Of a stretch of DNA of 64,000 nt, positions 16,898-27,471 are shown piece after piece. Made by a program: the position numbers and the translations under genes. This DNA comes from Paenibacillus sp. sptzw28 (GTDB lineage Bacteria > Bacillota > Bacilli > Paenibacillales > Paenibacillaceae): positions 637,001-701,000 of the forward strand of contig NZ_CP080545.1 in assembly GCF_019550795.1 (NCBI RefSeq). The letters run 5' to 3'. The first letter of the stretch is position 1. Each line of letters opens with the position of its first letter. The notes under the pieces are model-generated. The model saw only the letters and a program-made list of their open reading frames with translations, was not told the origin of the DNA and did no database searches.

Positions 16898-19800
16898 TCA
16901 GGAACTTAAACAAGAAGCGGATAATGAACAGATAGACACCGGTTTACTATTGAACGCATTAATGGCTTTGAAGAAAGGGAATTTCTCGTACCGATTGCCT
17001 TATGACTATTCGGGGAAAGCCGGCAAAGTGGTGGATACCTTTAATGAAATAATGGATATGCAGGAAAGTCTGGTCGAAGAAGTCGAGACGGTAGCCAAGG
17101 TCGTCGGCAAGGAAGGGAAGCTCTCCCGCCGGTTCGTGCATAAGAATGCGGGCGGCTCCTGGGAGACGATCGTGGACTCTCTCAATGGCCTCGTTATTGA
17201 CTTGATTCAACCTACAAGTGAGATGGTGCGAGTTATTAACGCTGTCGCCCAAGGCGATCTCTCTCAGAAGGTGGAGCTGGAGTTCGAAGGCAGAGCGCTG
17301 ACCGGCGAGTTTCAACGGACGGCCGCCAACATCAATATGATGGTGAATCAGCTCAGCATTTTTGCCTCGGAGGTAACTCGGGTAGCCAGAGAGGTAGGCA
17401 CCGACGGCAAGCTGGGAGGGCAGGCAAATGTCCGGGATGTTTCCGGCACGTGGAAGGATTTGACCGACAGCGTTAATAACATGGCCAGCAATTTGACCGA
17501 CCAGGTCCGCAATATCGCGGCCGTCACGACCGCAGTCGCCAATGGCGATCTGTCCAAGCAGATAACCGTCAACGCCAAGGGTGAAATACTTGAGCTTAAG
17601 AATACGATCAATACGATGGTCGATCAGCTTTCAACCTTCTCCTCCGAGGTTACGCGGGTTGCCCGCGAGGTCGGCACGGAAGGAAAGCTCGGGGGTCAGG
17701 CCGATGTTAAAGGCGTCTCCGGCACATGGAGGGATTTGACGGAGAGCGTTAATTATATGGCCTCGAATCTCACGAACCAGGTGCGCAACATCGCTGTGGT
17801 AACGACGGCGGTCGCCAACGGCGATCTGTCGAAGAAAATTACGGCGGACGTACAGGGCGAAATTCTCGAGCTGAAGAACACGATAAACACAATGGTTGAC
17901 CAGCTCTCCACCTTTGCCTCCGAGGTTACCCGGATGGCGCGCGAGGTCGGCACGGAGGGCATACTTGGCGGCCAGGCAGAGGTTAGCGGAGTTGCGGGAA
18001 CATGGCGCGATTTGACGGAAAGCGTGAACTACATGGCCAGCAACCTGACCAATCAGGTGAGGAATATTGCGGAAGTGACGACAGCGGTTGCCAAAGGGGA
18101 TCTGTCGAAGACGATTACCGTCGACGCCAAGGGCGAGATTCTGGAGCTGAAGAGCACGATTAATACGATGGTTGACCAGCTGAGTAATTTCGCATCCGAG
18201 GTAACGCGCGTCGCCCGCGAGGTATCCAATGAAGGGATCTTGGGCGGCCAAGCCGATGTGAAGGATGTATCCGGTACATGGAAAGATTTGACCGACAGCG
18301 TCAACTTTATGGCGAGCACGCTGACCGATCAGGTGCGGAACATCGCGGAGGTTACGACAGCCGTCGCCAAAGGCGATCTCTCCAAGCAGATAACCGTAAA
18401 CGCCAAAGGCGAAATTATGGAGCTCAAAAATACGATCAACACGATGGTGGACCAGCTGTCGACATTCTCCTCCGAGGTCACGCGGGTGGCGCGTGAGGTT
18501 GGTACACTCGGAATACTGGGCGGACAAGCCCAGGTAAGAGGCGTCGCCGGCACCTGGTATGATCTGACGGAAAGCGTTAACTATATGGCCTCCAACCTCA
18601 CGAACCAGGTACGGAACATCGCGGTTGTGACGACCGCAGTCGCCAACGGCGATCTGTCGAAGAAAATCACAGCTGATGTGCAGGGCGAAATACTGGAGCT
18701 GAAGAACACGATCAACACGATGGTCGATCAGCTGTCCACCTTCGCCTCCGAGGTAACGAGGGTGGCGCGCGAGGTCGGGACGGAAGGGAAGCTCGGCGGT
18801 CAGGCGCAGGTTAAAGGCGTCGGCGGCACGTGGAAGGATTTGACCGAAGGCGTTAACAGCATGGCGCGTAATCTGACCGATCAGGTGCGCAATATTGCAG
18901 ACGTCACTACAGCCGTAGCCAAAGGCGACCTGTCCAAAAAAATTACCGTGGACGTGAAGGGCGAAATTCTCGAGCTGAAGATTACGATGAATACAATGGT
19001 TGATCAGCTCAGCAATTTTGCCTCTGAGGTCACCCGCGTAGCGCGGGAGGTAGGTACGGAAGGCAAGCTCGGAGTACAAGCGGACGTGAAGGACGTTTCC
19101 GGAACGTGGAAAGACTTGACCGATACCGTAAACTATATGGCGAGCAATTTGACGATCCAGATGCGTAACATCGCGGGTGTTACGACGGCTGTAGCCAACG
19201 GCGACCTCTCCAAGAAGATTACCGTCGATGTGAAGGGCGAATTGTTCGAGCTGAAGAATACTATCAATACAATGGTGGACCAGCTCAACTCATTTGCCTC
19301 GGAGGTTACGAGGGTGGCGCGGGAGGTCGGGACCGACGGGAAGCTGGGCGGCCAGGCGCAGGTACGCGGGGTTGGCGGTATCTGGAAGGATCTGACCGAT
19401 AACGTAAATATCATGGCCACCAACCTGACGGATCAGGTGCGTGGAATCGCCAAGGTCGTGACCGCCGTCGCGAACGGGAATATGAAGCAGAAGCTTACGG
19501 TCGATGCCAAAGGCGAGATCGCCGAGCTTACGGATACAATCAACAACATGATCGATACGCTGGCGACATTCGCCGATCAGGTTACAACAGTGGCGCGGGA
19601 GGTCGGCGCCGAAGGCAAGCTGGGAGGTCAGGCCAGCGTACCGGGTGCAGCCGGAACCTGGCGCGACCTCACAGACAACGTGAATTACATGGCCAGTACG
19701 CTGACTACACAGGTGCGGGCCATAACCAACGTCGCGACCGCGGTAACCAAAGGCGATTTGTCCAGATCGATCGATGTCGCCGCAGCTGGAGAAGTCGCCA

Positions 19801-22607
19801 CGCTTAAAGACAATATCAATGAGATGATCCGCAATTTGAAGGAAACGACCCGTATCAATACGGAACAGGATTGGCTGAAGACCAATTTGGCCAAATTCTC
19901 CCGCTTGCTGCAGGGACAGAGAGACCTGAATGCAGTATGCCGCATGATTCTCTCCGAATTGGCGCCGCTTGTATCGATGCAGCACGGAGTATTCTATATT
20001 AATGAGCCTGTCAACGGAGAGCAGACGCTCGCGCTCTTTGCAAGCTACGCCTACCAGCATCGCAGGAATCTGTCCAATCAGTTCCGCGCCGGAGAGGGAC
20101 TTGTCGGACAATGCCTGATCGAGAAGCAGCGTATTCTGCTGACGAATGTCCCTGATGATTATGTCCTGATTTCATCCGGTCTCGGAGAGGCGGCGCCGCT
20201 TAATATCGTTCTTATGCCGATTATTTTCGAAGATCAGGTGCTGGCAGTTCTTGAATTAGCTTCCTTCCGCATGTTCAGCGGGATTGATATCGCATTCCTG
20301 GATCAGCTGACCGAATCAATTGGTATCGTCATCAATACGATGCAGGCCAACCAGCGGACAGAGCAGCTTCTGATGCAGTCCCAGTCGCTTACCGAAGAGC
20401 TGCAGAAGCAGCAGAACGAACTGCAGAAGACAAATGAAGAGCTTGAGGACAAAGCGAAGCTGCTCGTCATCCAGAAAGCCGAGGTCGAGAGCAAGAACAA
20501 CGAGGTCGAGCTAGCTAAGCGTTTCCTTGAGGAGAAAGCCGAACAGCTCGCGCTAACATCCAGATATAAATCGGAGTTTCTGGCCAACATGTCCCATGAA
20601 CTGCGGACCCCGCTCAATTCCTTGCTGCTGCTCGCGGAACAGCTTGCCGAGAATGCGGACCGGAATTTATCCGGCCAGCAGGTCAAGTTCGCCCAAACGA
20701 TTCAGGAGTCGGGCGAGGATCTGCTTAATTTGATCAACGATATACTCGATCTTTCGAAAATCGAATCAGGTACGGTTACCCCGGATTTCAGCGAAGTTTC
20801 CATCGACGATTTGACCGGGGGGCTCGACCGAACATTCCGTCATATTGTGAAGAGCAAATCTCTCGAATTCCGGATTATGACGGAATCGAACGTGCCGGAT
20901 ACGATTGTGACGGACTCCAAGCGGCTTCAGCAAATATTGAAAAATCTGCTTTCCAATGCTTTCAAATTTACGGAGAAGGGACAGGTTATGCTTGTCATCC
21001 GCAAAGCGAATGAAGGCTGGAAGGACGATAATGAAACGTTAAACCGCGCAAAGTCGGTGCTTTGCTTCTCCGTTAGTGACACAGGGATCGGTATCCCGGA
21101 GGAGAAGCAGCAAATTATATTCGAAGCGTTCCAGCAGGCGGACGGCAGCACGAACCGGGAGTACGGCGGAACGGGTCTGGGTCTTGCGATTTCACGCGAG
21201 ATTGCCTCTATGCTGGGGGGAGAACTGACACTGTACAGCGTTGTAGGTATTGGAAGTACCTTTAACTTGTATCTTCCGCTGACTTCAGAGCCGCGGGAGC
21301 CGGAACCGAAGGCCAAGTTCGTGCCGGAAGTCATTGATGTGGCGCCGCCCAAACGTACGCGCAGCTATGCCCCGGATGAAGAGCTTGAAATATTCGACGA
21401 CCGGTATTCTATCGAGCCGGGGGACCGCGTGTTCCTCATTGTTGAAGACGATATGAAGTTCAATGAAATTCTGCTTGATTCGCTGCGGAAGCGGGGAATT
21501 AAAGCTGTCATTACGACGAAAGGCTCAAACGCGCTGGAGCTTGCGCTCAAATATCAGCCTTCGGCGATTACTCTGGATCTGCACCTCGCCGACATGGATG
21601 GCTGGATTGTCATCGAGCATTTGAAGAATAATATGGAGGTCCGCCATATTCCGGTTTGCGTTATTACAATTGAAGAAGATGAAATTCAATTGAGGCGCAA
21701 AGGCGTCTTCGATTACATCGGCAAGCCTGTGACGAAAGAAAAGCTGGAAGGCGCGCTTGACTCATTGGAGCAATTTGCCGCCAAGAACGTTCATCGCCTG
21801 CTGATTGCGGTCAATGATCAGGAGCTGCAGGAGGAATGGGTGCAAACGCTGGGAGGCAAGGATGTCCTCATCACCACTGTTGATACGGGCAGGAAAGCCG
21901 TTAACCAGCTCAAGAGCAATTCGTTTGACTGCGTGCTCGTGGGCAACGATTTGCCTGATATGAACCCGGGCAGATTTATCCGCGAAATTCAGAAAGCCGT
22001 GAGTAATAAATATATTCCGGTCGTAATGAACCAGAGCAGGAAGCCGGTGCCCGAGGAAGCAAGCGAGCTTCACGAGGTGATGAAAGCAGTCGTTCTGAAA
22101 GAAGCGGGCACACCTGTTCAAATACTTGACGAAACAGCCCTCTTCCTGCACCGTAAAACCGGGAATCTGTCAGAGGAAGCAAGAGAGAAGCTCATTAAGC
22201 TCCATCAATCGGACGAGATGATCCAGTACAGGAAGGTGCTTGTCGTCGATGACGATATTCGCAATATCTTCGCATTAACGACCATACTGGAACGTCACAA
22301 GATGAAGGTTATTCCCGCCGAGGACGGCCGGGACGCCATCGCCCAGCTTGAACGGATTCCGGACATCGATATAGTCCTGATGGATATTATGATGCCTGTG
22401 ATGGACGGCTATGAAACGACGCGGGCGATTCGCCGGAAGGATAAATTCAAAGACCTGCCGATCATCGCCCTGACCGCCAAAGCGATGAAGGGAGACCGTG
22501 AATTATGTCTCGAGGCTGGGGCGTCCGACTATATTACGAAGCCTGTCAACAGCGCGCATCTGCTTTCAAAGATTCGTGTATGGCTGGACCGTCATATCGT
22601 CGTATGA
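16890..22607 (+). CDS. Giant HAMP-array hybrid histidine kinase (HAMP x ~21, GAF, HisKA, HATPase, three REC)
   Basis: A 1905-residue protein without transmembrane segments. Residues 1-990 are HAMP modules arranged as ten about 92-residue pairs plus a final single module, with the recurring signature TAVAxGDLSKxI/[17 protein letters not shown] alternating with [16 protein letters not shown]/GTWxDLTxxVN. GAF follows (about 1005-1155), then a coiled coil, HisKA (H1236 in [10 protein letters not shown]) and HATPase_c ([17 protein letters not shown]). REC1 has D1563. REC2 has glycine where the acceptor should be and looks degenerate. REC3 has D1832 in LMDIMMP. The array resembles group III kinases such as fungal Nik1, which have fewer modules. 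GGAGAGGAT precedes ATG 16890. Confidence 0.9.
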   Translation: MANQELKQEADNEQIDTGLLLNALMALKKGNFSYRLPYDYSGKAGKVVDTFNEIMDMQESLVEEVETVAKVVGKEGKLSRRFVHKNAGGSWETIVDSLNGLVIDLIQPTSEMVRVINAVAQGDLSQKVELEFEGRALTGEFQRTAANINMMVNQLSIFASEVTRVAREVGTDGKLGGQANVRDVSGTWKDLTDSVNNMASNLTDQVRNIAAVTTAVANGDLSKQITVNAKGEILELKNTINTMVDQLSTFSSEVTRVAREVGTEGKLGGQADVKGVSGTWRDLTESVNYMASNLTNQVRNIAVVTTAVANGDLSKKITADVQGEILELKNTINTMVDQLSTFASEVTRMAREVGTEGILGGQAEVSGVAGTWRDLTESVNYMASNLTNQVRNIAEVTTAVAKGDLSKTITVDAKGEILELKSTINTMVDQLSNFASEVTRVAREVSNEGILGGQADVKDVSGTWKDLTDSVNFMASTLTDQVRNIAEVTTAVAKGDLSKQITVNAKGEIMELKNTINTMVDQLSTFSSEVTRVAREVGTLGILGGQAQVRGVAGTWYDLTESVNYMASNLTNQVRNIAVVTTAVANGDLSKKITADVQGEILELKNTINTMVDQLSTFASEVTRVAREVGTEGKLGGQAQVKGVGGTWKDLTEGVNSMARNLTDQVRNIADVTTAVAKGDLSKKITVDVKGEILELKITMNTMVDQLSNFASEVTRVAREVGTEGKLGVQADVKDVSGTWKDLTDTVNYMASNLTIQMRNIAGVTTAVANGDLSKKITVDVKGELFELKNTINTMVDQLNSFASEVTRVAREVGTDGKLGGQAQVRGVGGIWKDLTDNVNIMATNLTDQVRGIAKVVTAVANGNMKQKLTVDAKGEIAELTDTINNMIDTLATFADQVTTVAREVGAEGKLGGQASVPGAAGTWRDLTDNVNYMASTLTTQVRAITNVATAVTKGDLSRSIDVAAAGEVATLKDNINEMIRNLKETTRINTEQDWLKTNLAKFSRLLQGQRDLNAVCRMILSELAPLVSMQHGVFYINEPVNGEQTLALFASYAYQHRRNLSNQFRAGEGLVGQCLIEKQRILLTNVPDDYVLISSGLGEAAPLNIVLMPIIFEDQVLAVLELASFRMFSGIDIAFLDQLTESIGIVINTMQANQRTEQLLMQSQSLTEELQKQQNELQKTNEELEDKAKLLVIQKAEVESKNNEVELAKRFLEEKAEQLALTSRYKSEFLANMSHELRTPLNSLLLLAEQLAENADRNLSGQQVKFAQTIQESGEDLLNLINDILDLSKIESGTVTPDFSEVSIDDLTGGLDRTFRHIVKSKSLEFRIMTESNVPDTIVTDSKRLQQILKNLLSNAFKFTEKGQVMLVIRKANEGWKDDNETLNRAKSVLCFSVSDTGIGIPEEKQQIIFEAFQQADGSTNREYGGTGLGLAISREIASMLGGELTLYSVVGIGSTFNLYLPLTSEPREPEPKAKFVPEVIDVAPPKRTRSYAPDEELEIFDDRYSIEPGDRVFLIVEDDMKFNEILLDSLRKRGIKAVITTKGSNALELALKYQPSAITLDLHLADMDGWIVIEHLKNNMEVRHIPVCVITIEEDEIQLRRKGVFDYIGKPVTKEKLEGALDSLEQFAAKNVHRLLIAVNDQELQEEWVQTLGGKDVLITTVDTGRKAVNQLKSNSFDCVLVGNDLPDMNPGRFIREIQKAVSNKYIPVVMNQSRKPVPEEASELHEVMKAVVLKEAGTPVQILDETALFLHRKTGNLSEEAREKLIKLHQSDEMIQYRKVLVVDDDIRNIFALTTILERHKMKVIPAEDGRDAIAQLERIPDIDIVLMDIMMPVMDGYETTRAIRRKDKFKDLPIIALTAKAMKGDRELCLEAGASDYITKPVNSAHLLSKIRVWLDRHIVV
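16940..19850 (+). repeat. Tandem 276-bp coding repeats (HAMP pairs)
   Basis: About ten direct repeats with a 92-codon period encode the HAMP pairs of the hybrid kinase. Units in the middle (about 17500-19400) are the most alike at the nucleotide level; the first and last are the most diverged. Such direct repeats can expand or contract by recombination. The regular codon pattern also produces a long spurious frame on the opposite strand. Confidence 0.85.
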
Positions 22608-22654
22608 GAGAAACCGTGATCTGCATAGGGGCATAAGCAAGGATAGATTACAAT

Positions 22655-22701
22655 GAAAAAGGGCTGAATTGGGTTGCTATACCCGGTTCAGCCTCTTTTC
22701 T
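22655..22701 (+). terminator. Intrinsic terminator of the kinase operon
   Basis: GGCTGAATTGGGT (22662-22674) pairs with ACCCGGTTCAGCC (22681-22693, two G-T pairs) around a six-base loop and is followed by a T-rich tract. It ends the two-gene signalling operon. Confidence 0.85.
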
Positions 22702-22827
22702 CTGCTGATAGTCAGACCGCGTTATAAGCCTATCTCCCCAACCATCTAAGTTCCGAATAATATGTAATTATATGGTAACAATACATTACAATTGTTCAGA
22801 GTCCAGCATGGAAGAGGTATATTGGAT

Positions 22828-23346
22828 ATGCACGTTGCGTTGGCGATTATTTCACTCCTCGCAGCCTGGAAATGGGGCGATTGGAGAAACTGGAAGCGAT
22901 ACCATCCCGCGATGATGTATTTTGCAATGGGAAACCTTATGTACCATTTTCTTTGCGCGAATCATTATTTGTGGAGGTTCAAGCCGGATGTCCTCTCAGG
23001 CCACACCATCACCGAAATAATTTATACGTTCGTCACGTTCCCGGCGGTAGCGTTGATATTTCTCTCAAGGTATCCGAGAGCTTTCAAAAAGCAGCTATTT
23101 CATATTCTGCAATGGATCGTATTGTTTGCGGCAGCCGAGTGGCTGCTTTATATATCCGACCGGATCAATTATGACAATGGGTGGATGTTTTTGTGGTCGC
23201 TATTGTTCGATATTACGATGTTTCCCATGCTGAGGCTGTTTTATCAAAAAGAGCTTGTCGCTTACAGCATCTCCATCGGACTCGCCATTATGTGGATTTG
23301 GCTGTTTAACGTTCCGGTTCATGTTCCGATCGAGCTTCGAAAGTAG
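22828..23346 (+). CDS. CBO0543-family small integral membrane protein
   Basis: A 172-residue, highly hydrophobic protein with about five membrane segments. It looks like the CBO0543 family of unknown function that is common in spore-forming Firmicutes, judging by the WKWGDWRNWKRYHPAM opening, the YHFLCANHYLW segment and the tryptophan-rich last helix. GGAAGAGG lies ten bases before ATG 22828, and an upstream reading from 22792 lacks a site. No neighbour suggests a role. Confidence 0.7.
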   Translation: MHVALAIISLLAAWKWGDWRNWKRYHPAMMYFAMGNLMYHFLCANHYLWRFKPDVLSGHTITEIIYTFVTFPAVALIFLSRYPRAFKKQLFHILQWIVLFAAAEWLLYISDRINYDNGWMFLWSLLFDITMFPMLRLFYQKELVAYSISIGLAIMWIWLFNVPVHVPIELRK

Positions 23347-23406
23347 TCGATACAGCTGCATTAAAAGGATCCTGCCGGCGGTTGCAAAATCCTCTCAAAG
23401 CCCTTA

Positions 23407-23435
23407 CCCTGTGAGTATAAGCCTATCACACAGGG
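23407..23435. promoter_or_regulatory. Dyad overlapping the ribosome site of the DUF72 gene
   Basis: CCCTGTG (23407-23413) and CACAGGG (23429-23435) are perfect inverted arms around a 15-base spacer. The right arm overlaps the GGGAGG ribosome site (23433-23438). It may act as an operator or as an RNA hairpin that limits translation. Confidence 0.4.
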
Positions 23436-23447
23436 AGGGTGAATGAT

Positions 23448-24344
23448 GTGATTGCGGTGGGACTGTGCGGTTGGGGTGACCATCCGCGAATATATAAGGA
23501 GGCTGCAGCGAAAAACAAGCTCTCCGCTTACGCCGAGTGGTTCAGTGTTGTGGAGGTCGACAGCTCCTTCTATGCGGTGCAGGCACCCGCGCTTATGCAG
23601 AAGTGGGCGGACGACACACCGGCCGAATTCCGGTTTGTCGTCAAAGCGTATCAAGGAATGACCGGGCATTCACGGGGCGGCGGTTATAAGCCGTTTCCGG
23701 ATGAGGCGGCAATGGTTCAGGCTTTTCTGGAATCAATCGCTCCTCTTCGTGCCGCCGGCAAGCTGCTCGCGGTGTTGTTTCAATACCCTCCCTGGTTTAA
23801 CTGCACACGCCCGAACGTGGAACTGCTGCAAGCTGCCAAGGCCGCTATGGGCGAAGTGCCCTGCGCGCTCGAGTTTCGCCATCAGAGCTGGTTTGTCCCG
23901 GGTATGCGGGAGAAGACGCTGGACTTTATCAGGCGAGAGGGCTGGATTCATACCGTCTGCGACGAACCGCAGGCCGGAGAAGGCTCCGTCCCGATTGTCG
24001 AGGCGGCTTGTGATGAACGGGTAACACTGGTGCGTCTGCATGGCCGCAATACGGACGGCTGGAGATCTGCCGGCCAGCCGAACTGGCGCGATGTGCGCTA
24101 TCTGTACCGCTACAACGAGCTTGAGCTTAAGGACTGGGCGGACCGGCTGCGCAGGCTCGAGCGGCTTTCCGAAACGGTCTGCACTCTGTTCAACAACAAC
24201 TCCGGCGGCGACGCAGCGGATAATGCGCTGCACCTGATGGCCATGCTCGGACAGACGCCGCCGCGCGGCTCGTTCGGGAGCAAGTCCGGAAGCGAAGAGC
24301 CGGCGCAGCAGCTGGATTTGTTTGACTTGCCGGATACGTGGTAA
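23448..24344 (+). CDS. DUF72 (YecE/YunF) family protein
   Basis: A 298-residue TIM-barrel-like protein of the DUF72 family. Family signatures are the VGLCGWGDH start, the EVDSSFYAVQ strand, FRFVVKAYQGMTGH, the LLAVLFQYPPWF and ALEFRHQSWF blocks, and the RLHGRN segment ahead of the YRYNELELKDWA helix. The biochemical role is unknown. GTG 23448 is preferred because GGAGG lies nine bases upstream; the GTG at 23439 touches that site. A dyad in the leader suggests local control. Confidence 0.85.
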   Translation: MIAVGLCGWGDHPRIYKEAAAKNKLSAYAEWFSVVEVDSSFYAVQAPALMQKWADDTPAEFRFVVKAYQGMTGHSRGGGYKPFPDEAAMVQAFLESIAPLRAAGKLLAVLFQYPPWFNCTRPNVELLQAAKAAMGEVPCALEFRHQSWFVPGMREKTLDFIRREGWIHTVCDEPQAGEGSVPIVEAACDERVTLVRLHGRNTDGWRSAGQPNWRDVRYLYRYNELELKDWADRLRRLERLSETVCTLFNNNSGGDAADNALHLMAMLGQTPPRGSFGSKSGSEEPAQQLDLFDLPDTW

Positions 24345-24456
24345 TGTACATAAGAGGAGGCCGGGCACAAAGCGATGCGTCAATGCTTGAACCGGCTTCA
24401 CTGCTCCAAGTGAATAACGAACTCCGATTTTCCGCAAAATAGGACCGGTGCCACTG

Positions 24457-24490
24457 TTGACAACCAGAACTGTAACTGTTATGATTACAG
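24457..24490 (+). promoter_or_regulatory. SigA promoter with overlapping dyad operator for the Rrf2 regulator
   Basis: TTGACA (24457-24462) and TATGAT (24480-24485) are spaced by 17 bases. A dyad CTGTAA (24470-24475) and TTACAG (24485-24490) with nine bases between overlaps the -10 element. This is the expected position for autorepression by the Rrf2 protein encoded 25 bases downstream. Confidence 0.7.
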
Positions 24491-24514
24491 TACAAAGCGG
24501 GGTGGCCGTTACGC

Positions 24515-24940
24515 ATGAACAGTGAATTTACGATTGCCGTTCACAGTCTGGTGTACTTGGCATACAAGCCGGAACGAATGGCTTCGAGCGAAGCGATCGC
24601 TGACAATGTCGCGACTAATCCGGCAAGGATACGCAAGGTGATGAGCTGCTTGCGGCGCGGCGGCTATGTCGATACCCGGGAAGGTGCAGGCGGCGGATAC
24701 CGGCTGACGCTGGACCCGGCGGTTGTCACTTTGGCCGATGTATACAGGCTCATGGCGCAGGGATCCGTTATCCCCGGCTGGTGCTCAGGCAACCCGGAGA
24801 TGGATTGCGTGGTCGGGTCCAATATGCGGGAAGTCATGGACGGCATCTTCTGTAAAGCCGAGAAACAGCTTGAGCAGTATTTCGGCGGCATCACCATATC
24901 CGACGTGCTCGGGCAAATACACGAGTGCGAGGACTGTTGA
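24515..24940 (+). CDS. Rrf2-family transcriptional regulator, cysteine-rich
   Basis: A 141-residue Rrf2 protein: an N-terminal winged helix (MNSEFTIAVHSLVYLA, ATNPARIRKVMSCLRRGGYV, the wing REGAGGGYRLT), a dimerisation helix, and cysteines at 45, 90, 98, 113, 138 and 141. The C90-x7-C98-x14-C113 spacing does not exactly match iron-sulfur Rrf2 sensors such as NsrR or IscR, but a thiol or metal-sensing role is plausible. It has a near-consensus promoter with an overlapping dyad, which suggests autoregulation. A thioredoxin gene begins 82 bases downstream, so redox sensing is a sensible inference. Confidence 0.85.
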   Translation: MNSEFTIAVHSLVYLAYKPERMASSEAIADNVATNPARIRKVMSCLRRGGYVDTREGAGGGYRLTLDPAVVTLADVYRLMAQGSVIPGWCSGNPEMDCVVGSNMREVMDGIFCKAEKQLEQYFGGITISDVLGQIHECEDC

Positions 24941-25022
24941 ACGCATGCGGCGCAAGGTCAAGGTGTGACGGGATTTCCCTTCTCATACAATGAGAACTTA
25001 TTTTTAGAGAGGATGATCAAGT

Positions 25023-25334
25023 ATGGCAGTAGCATTGACGAAAGACAACTTTACCCAAAGCATTGAAAGCGGCGTATCCCTTGTAGACTTCTGGGCGCCT
25101 TGGTGCGGACCTTGCAAAATGCAGCTTCCGATCGTAGAGGAGCTTTCCACCGAGCTGGAGGGCCAAGCGGTAATCGGCAAAATCAATGTTGACGAGGAGC
25201 CGGAGCTGGCTTCCAAATTCGGCGTCATGAGCATCCCGACGCTCATCCTGTTCAAAGACGGTCAACCGGTCGACAAAATGGTCGGTCTGCAGTCCAAAGA
25301 TGCGCTCAAAACGAAAATTCAAGGACAGATTTAA
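25023..25334 (+). CDS. trxA: Thioredoxin
   Basis: A 103-residue canonical thioredoxin with the WCGPC active site (C28, C31), the following [10 protein letters not shown] helix, the cis-proline motif SIPTL, and [12 protein letters not shown]. It reduces protein disulfides in the cytoplasm with thioredoxin reductase. GAGAGGAT lies ahead of the ATG. Another thioredoxin-like gene with a CPPC site is found at 37745-38065, so this may not be the only, or the main, thioredoxin of the cell. It sits directly after an Rrf2 regulator and may be part of its regulon. Confidence 0.93.
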   Translation: MAVALTKDNFTQSIESGVSLVDFWAPWCGPCKMQLPIVEELSTELEGQAVIGKINVDEEPELASKFGVMSIPTLILFKDGQPVDKMVGLQSKDALKTKIQGQI

Positions 25335-25357
25335 GCTTCCAAGCGTGCTTAAGCGAG

Positions 25358-25390
25358 CCCTCGCACCAATCCGGTGCGGGGGTTCTTCTC
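25358..25390 (+). terminator. Intrinsic terminator of trxA
   Basis: CCCTCGCACC (25358-25367) pairs with GGTGCGGGG (25373-25381) around a five-base loop, followed by a short T-rich stretch, 24 bases after the trxA stop. Confidence 0.7.
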
Positions 25391-25561
25391 GTTATGAGCG
25401 GGTTTATACTTTTGTAATACATTCGTTACATTTACATAATAAATTCGTTCTTGTTCAGTTAGCGTTATCAAGTATGCTGGTAGAAACGCAAATGATTTCC
25501 GCCCACGGACCAAGCGGAGTATAATACAGATAACAGGAAACAGCGGATTGGGGGAATCACC

Positions 25562-26323
25562 GTGGCCGGCACGATTGTTATCGCTGATGACGAAAGCAAC
25601 ATTACGGATGTCTGCCGCCGTTATTTGGAGCGGGAAGGCTATGTCGTGCGCATTGCGCACGATGGAGCTGAAGCGCTGCGCTTATGGGAGGAGTGCGGGG
25701 CGGATTTGCTCGTGCTCGATTTGATGATGCCGCGCTTGGACGGCTGGCAGGTATGCGAGACGGTGCGGCAGACGAGCGACGTGCCCGTGATCATGCTTAC
25801 GGCACGCGGCGAGGAACCGGACCGGCTGCTCGGGCTTACGATGGGCGCAGACGACTATATGACGAAGCCCTTCAGCCCGCGCGAGCTCGTGCTGCGGGTG
25901 AAGAATATATTAAGGCGGGCCGGGGTCGCGGCGCCTGCCGTACACGCGGCGGGCGCATCGTCGTCCGGCGCAGGTAAGAACGGAAACGGCGCTCCGGTTC
26001 CGCCGGCAGCTGCGGCTATTCATTATGACGGGTTGGCAATCTATCCCGACGAGAGGCGCGTTGTTGCAGGCGGTGCTGAAACGGAGCTGACGGTGAAGGA
26101 ATTCGATCTTCTGCTGACGCTGGCAGAATACCCGGGCCGTGTATTCTCGAGAAGCCAGCTTCTGAGCAGAATATGGGATACGGAGTTTGACGGCGACACA
26201 ACAACGGTCACTGTTCATATCCGCAGGCTCCGGGAGAAGATGGAGCAGACCCCGTCGGAGCCGCGCTGGATCAAAACGGTGTGGGGCATCGGCTATAAAT
26301 TCGATGCGAAGGGGCAGCCATGA
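25562..26323 (+). CDS. OmpR/PhoB-family response regulator
   Basis: A 253-residue regulator: receiver domain (about 1-120, acceptor in LVLDLMMPRLDG, switch T in MLTARGEEP, K in TKPFSPREL) and C-terminal winged helix (about 160-250, TVKEFDLLLTLAEYPGRVFSR and TVTVHIRRLREKME). The linker (about 124-152) is an unusually long Ala/Gly/Ser/Pro stretch. The GTG start has GGGGGAAT nearby. Its stop overlaps the start of the sensor kinase as ATGA, so the two form a coupled operon. The signal is unknown; a cytochrome/molybdopterin gene follows the pair. Confidence 0.9.
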   Translation: MAGTIVIADDESNITDVCRRYLEREGYVVRIAHDGAEALRLWEECGADLLVLDLMMPRLDGWQVCETVRQTSDVPVIMLTARGEEPDRLLGLTMGADDYMTKPFSPRELVLRVKNILRRAGVAAPAVHAAGASSSGAGKNGNGAPVPPAAAAIHYDGLAIYPDERRVVAGGAETELTVKEFDLLLTLAEYPGRVFSRSQLLSRIWDTEFDGDTTTVTVHIRRLREKMEQTPSEPRWIKTVWGIGYKFDAKGQP

Positions 26324-27402
26324 AGCTGCGCCTCTATTTGCTTCTCGCCAACGCAGCGAGCATTCTCGTTATTGTCGCGCTGCTCGTTCTGTTCTATAGG
26401 TACATGCTGCTCACCGAGCAGCAGTTCATTTGGCTTACCATCGCCTCGCTTGCTGCCGGTCTCGTGTCGGGCGCCCTCCATTTTATTCTAGTGAGGCCCG
26501 TGGAAGCGGCGGTGAAGCGTATAGGGGAAGGCTCCGCCCGTATCGCGGACGGGGATTTCCACGCGCGAGTTCCGCTTGTCGGGCCTTCGGAACTGAGGAC
26601 ACTGGCCGCCCAGTTTAACGACATGGGCGGCAAGCTTGAAGCGAGCTTCCGGCAGCTGCAGGCCGCCGAAACCGCCCGCCGGGAGCTCGTCGCCAACATG
26701 GCGCATGATCTGCGGACACCGCTTGCTTCGCTGCAGGCTTACGCCGAAGCGCTCGAAGACGGAGTCGTTCAGGATGACTTGACCGTCCGTCGTTATATGG
26801 GCACGATCCGAACGGAAACGATCAGGCTCGGCAGACTGATGCAGCAGCTCTTCGAGCTTTCGACGCTCGATGCGCCCCAAGCTTCCGGCATGGAGCCGCG
26901 CAATGGGCCGGAGGTGTGCTTGCTGGAGGATTCCCTGCTTGAGCTTGTCCCCCGCTTCGGCCCTTCGATGGAAGCGGCTTCGATCGCCCTGGATGTGAAG
27001 CTTCCGGAACGGCCTCTTCTCTGCAGGGTCGCGTCGCAGTCACTCCAGCGCATCCTGCAAAACCTGCTGGAGAATGCGGTTCGTTACTCTCCGCAGGGCG
27101 GTATCATCAGGGTGGAAGGTCATGCTCAGCCGGAAGGCGTTATACGCATTTCAATCACGGATGAGGGCGAAGGCGTTCCCTTGAAGGAGCGGGAGCGAAT
27201 TTTCGAGAGGTTTTACCGGGTGGACCGATCACGTGGGCGCGGCAGCGGGGGAGCGGGACTCGGACTCTCCATCGCCAAGTCGCTGGTCGAGCAGGCCGGC
27301 GGCACAATTGGCGTTACCTGCGGGAATGAGAAGGGCAGCTCGTTCTGGTTCACGCTTCCTGCTGCTGAGACGGACCGGCACCAGGAGCGGCGAATCCATT
27401 AA
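26320..27402 (+). CDS. Membrane sensor histidine kinase with HAMP domain
   Basis: A 360-residue kinase: two membrane helices (about 5-27 and 38-58) with almost no extracytoplasmic loop, HAMP (about 60-112), HisKA (H in MAHDLRTPLASL, about 128) and HATPase_c (NLLENAVRYSP, DEGEGVP, GGAGLGLSI). The short loop means it probably senses within or through the membrane, like other intramembrane-sensing Firmicute kinases. It overlaps the OmpR-type gene by four bases, which makes that protein its cognate partner. Confidence 0.9.
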   Translation: MKLRLYLLLANAASILVIVALLVLFYRYMLLTEQQFIWLTIASLAAGLVSGALHFILVRPVEAAVKRIGEGSARIADGDFHARVPLVGPSELRTLAAQFNDMGGKLEASFRQLQAAETARRELVANMAHDLRTPLASLQAYAEALEDGVVQDDLTVRRYMGTIRTETIRLGRLMQQLFELSTLDAPQASGMEPRNGPEVCLLEDSLLELVPRFGPSMEAASIALDVKLPERPLLCRVASQSLQRILQNLLENAVRYSPQGGIIRVEGHAQPEGVIRISITDEGEGVPLKERERIFERFYRVDRSRGRGSGGAGLGLSIAKSLVEQAGGTIGVTCGNEKGSSFWFTLPAAETDRHQERRIH

Positions 27403-27471
27403 GGATTTGAAATATGGGACTTCGAGTCTATCCATCAGGTCATTCAGTGATAATCAGGGAGGCGAACGCAC

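Noticed and set aside
17631..19079. A 482-codon open frame on the minus strand
   Set aside because: It is antisense to the HAMP repeats; the repeated codon pattern keeps the opposite frame open. It has no ribosome site and no recognisable domain.
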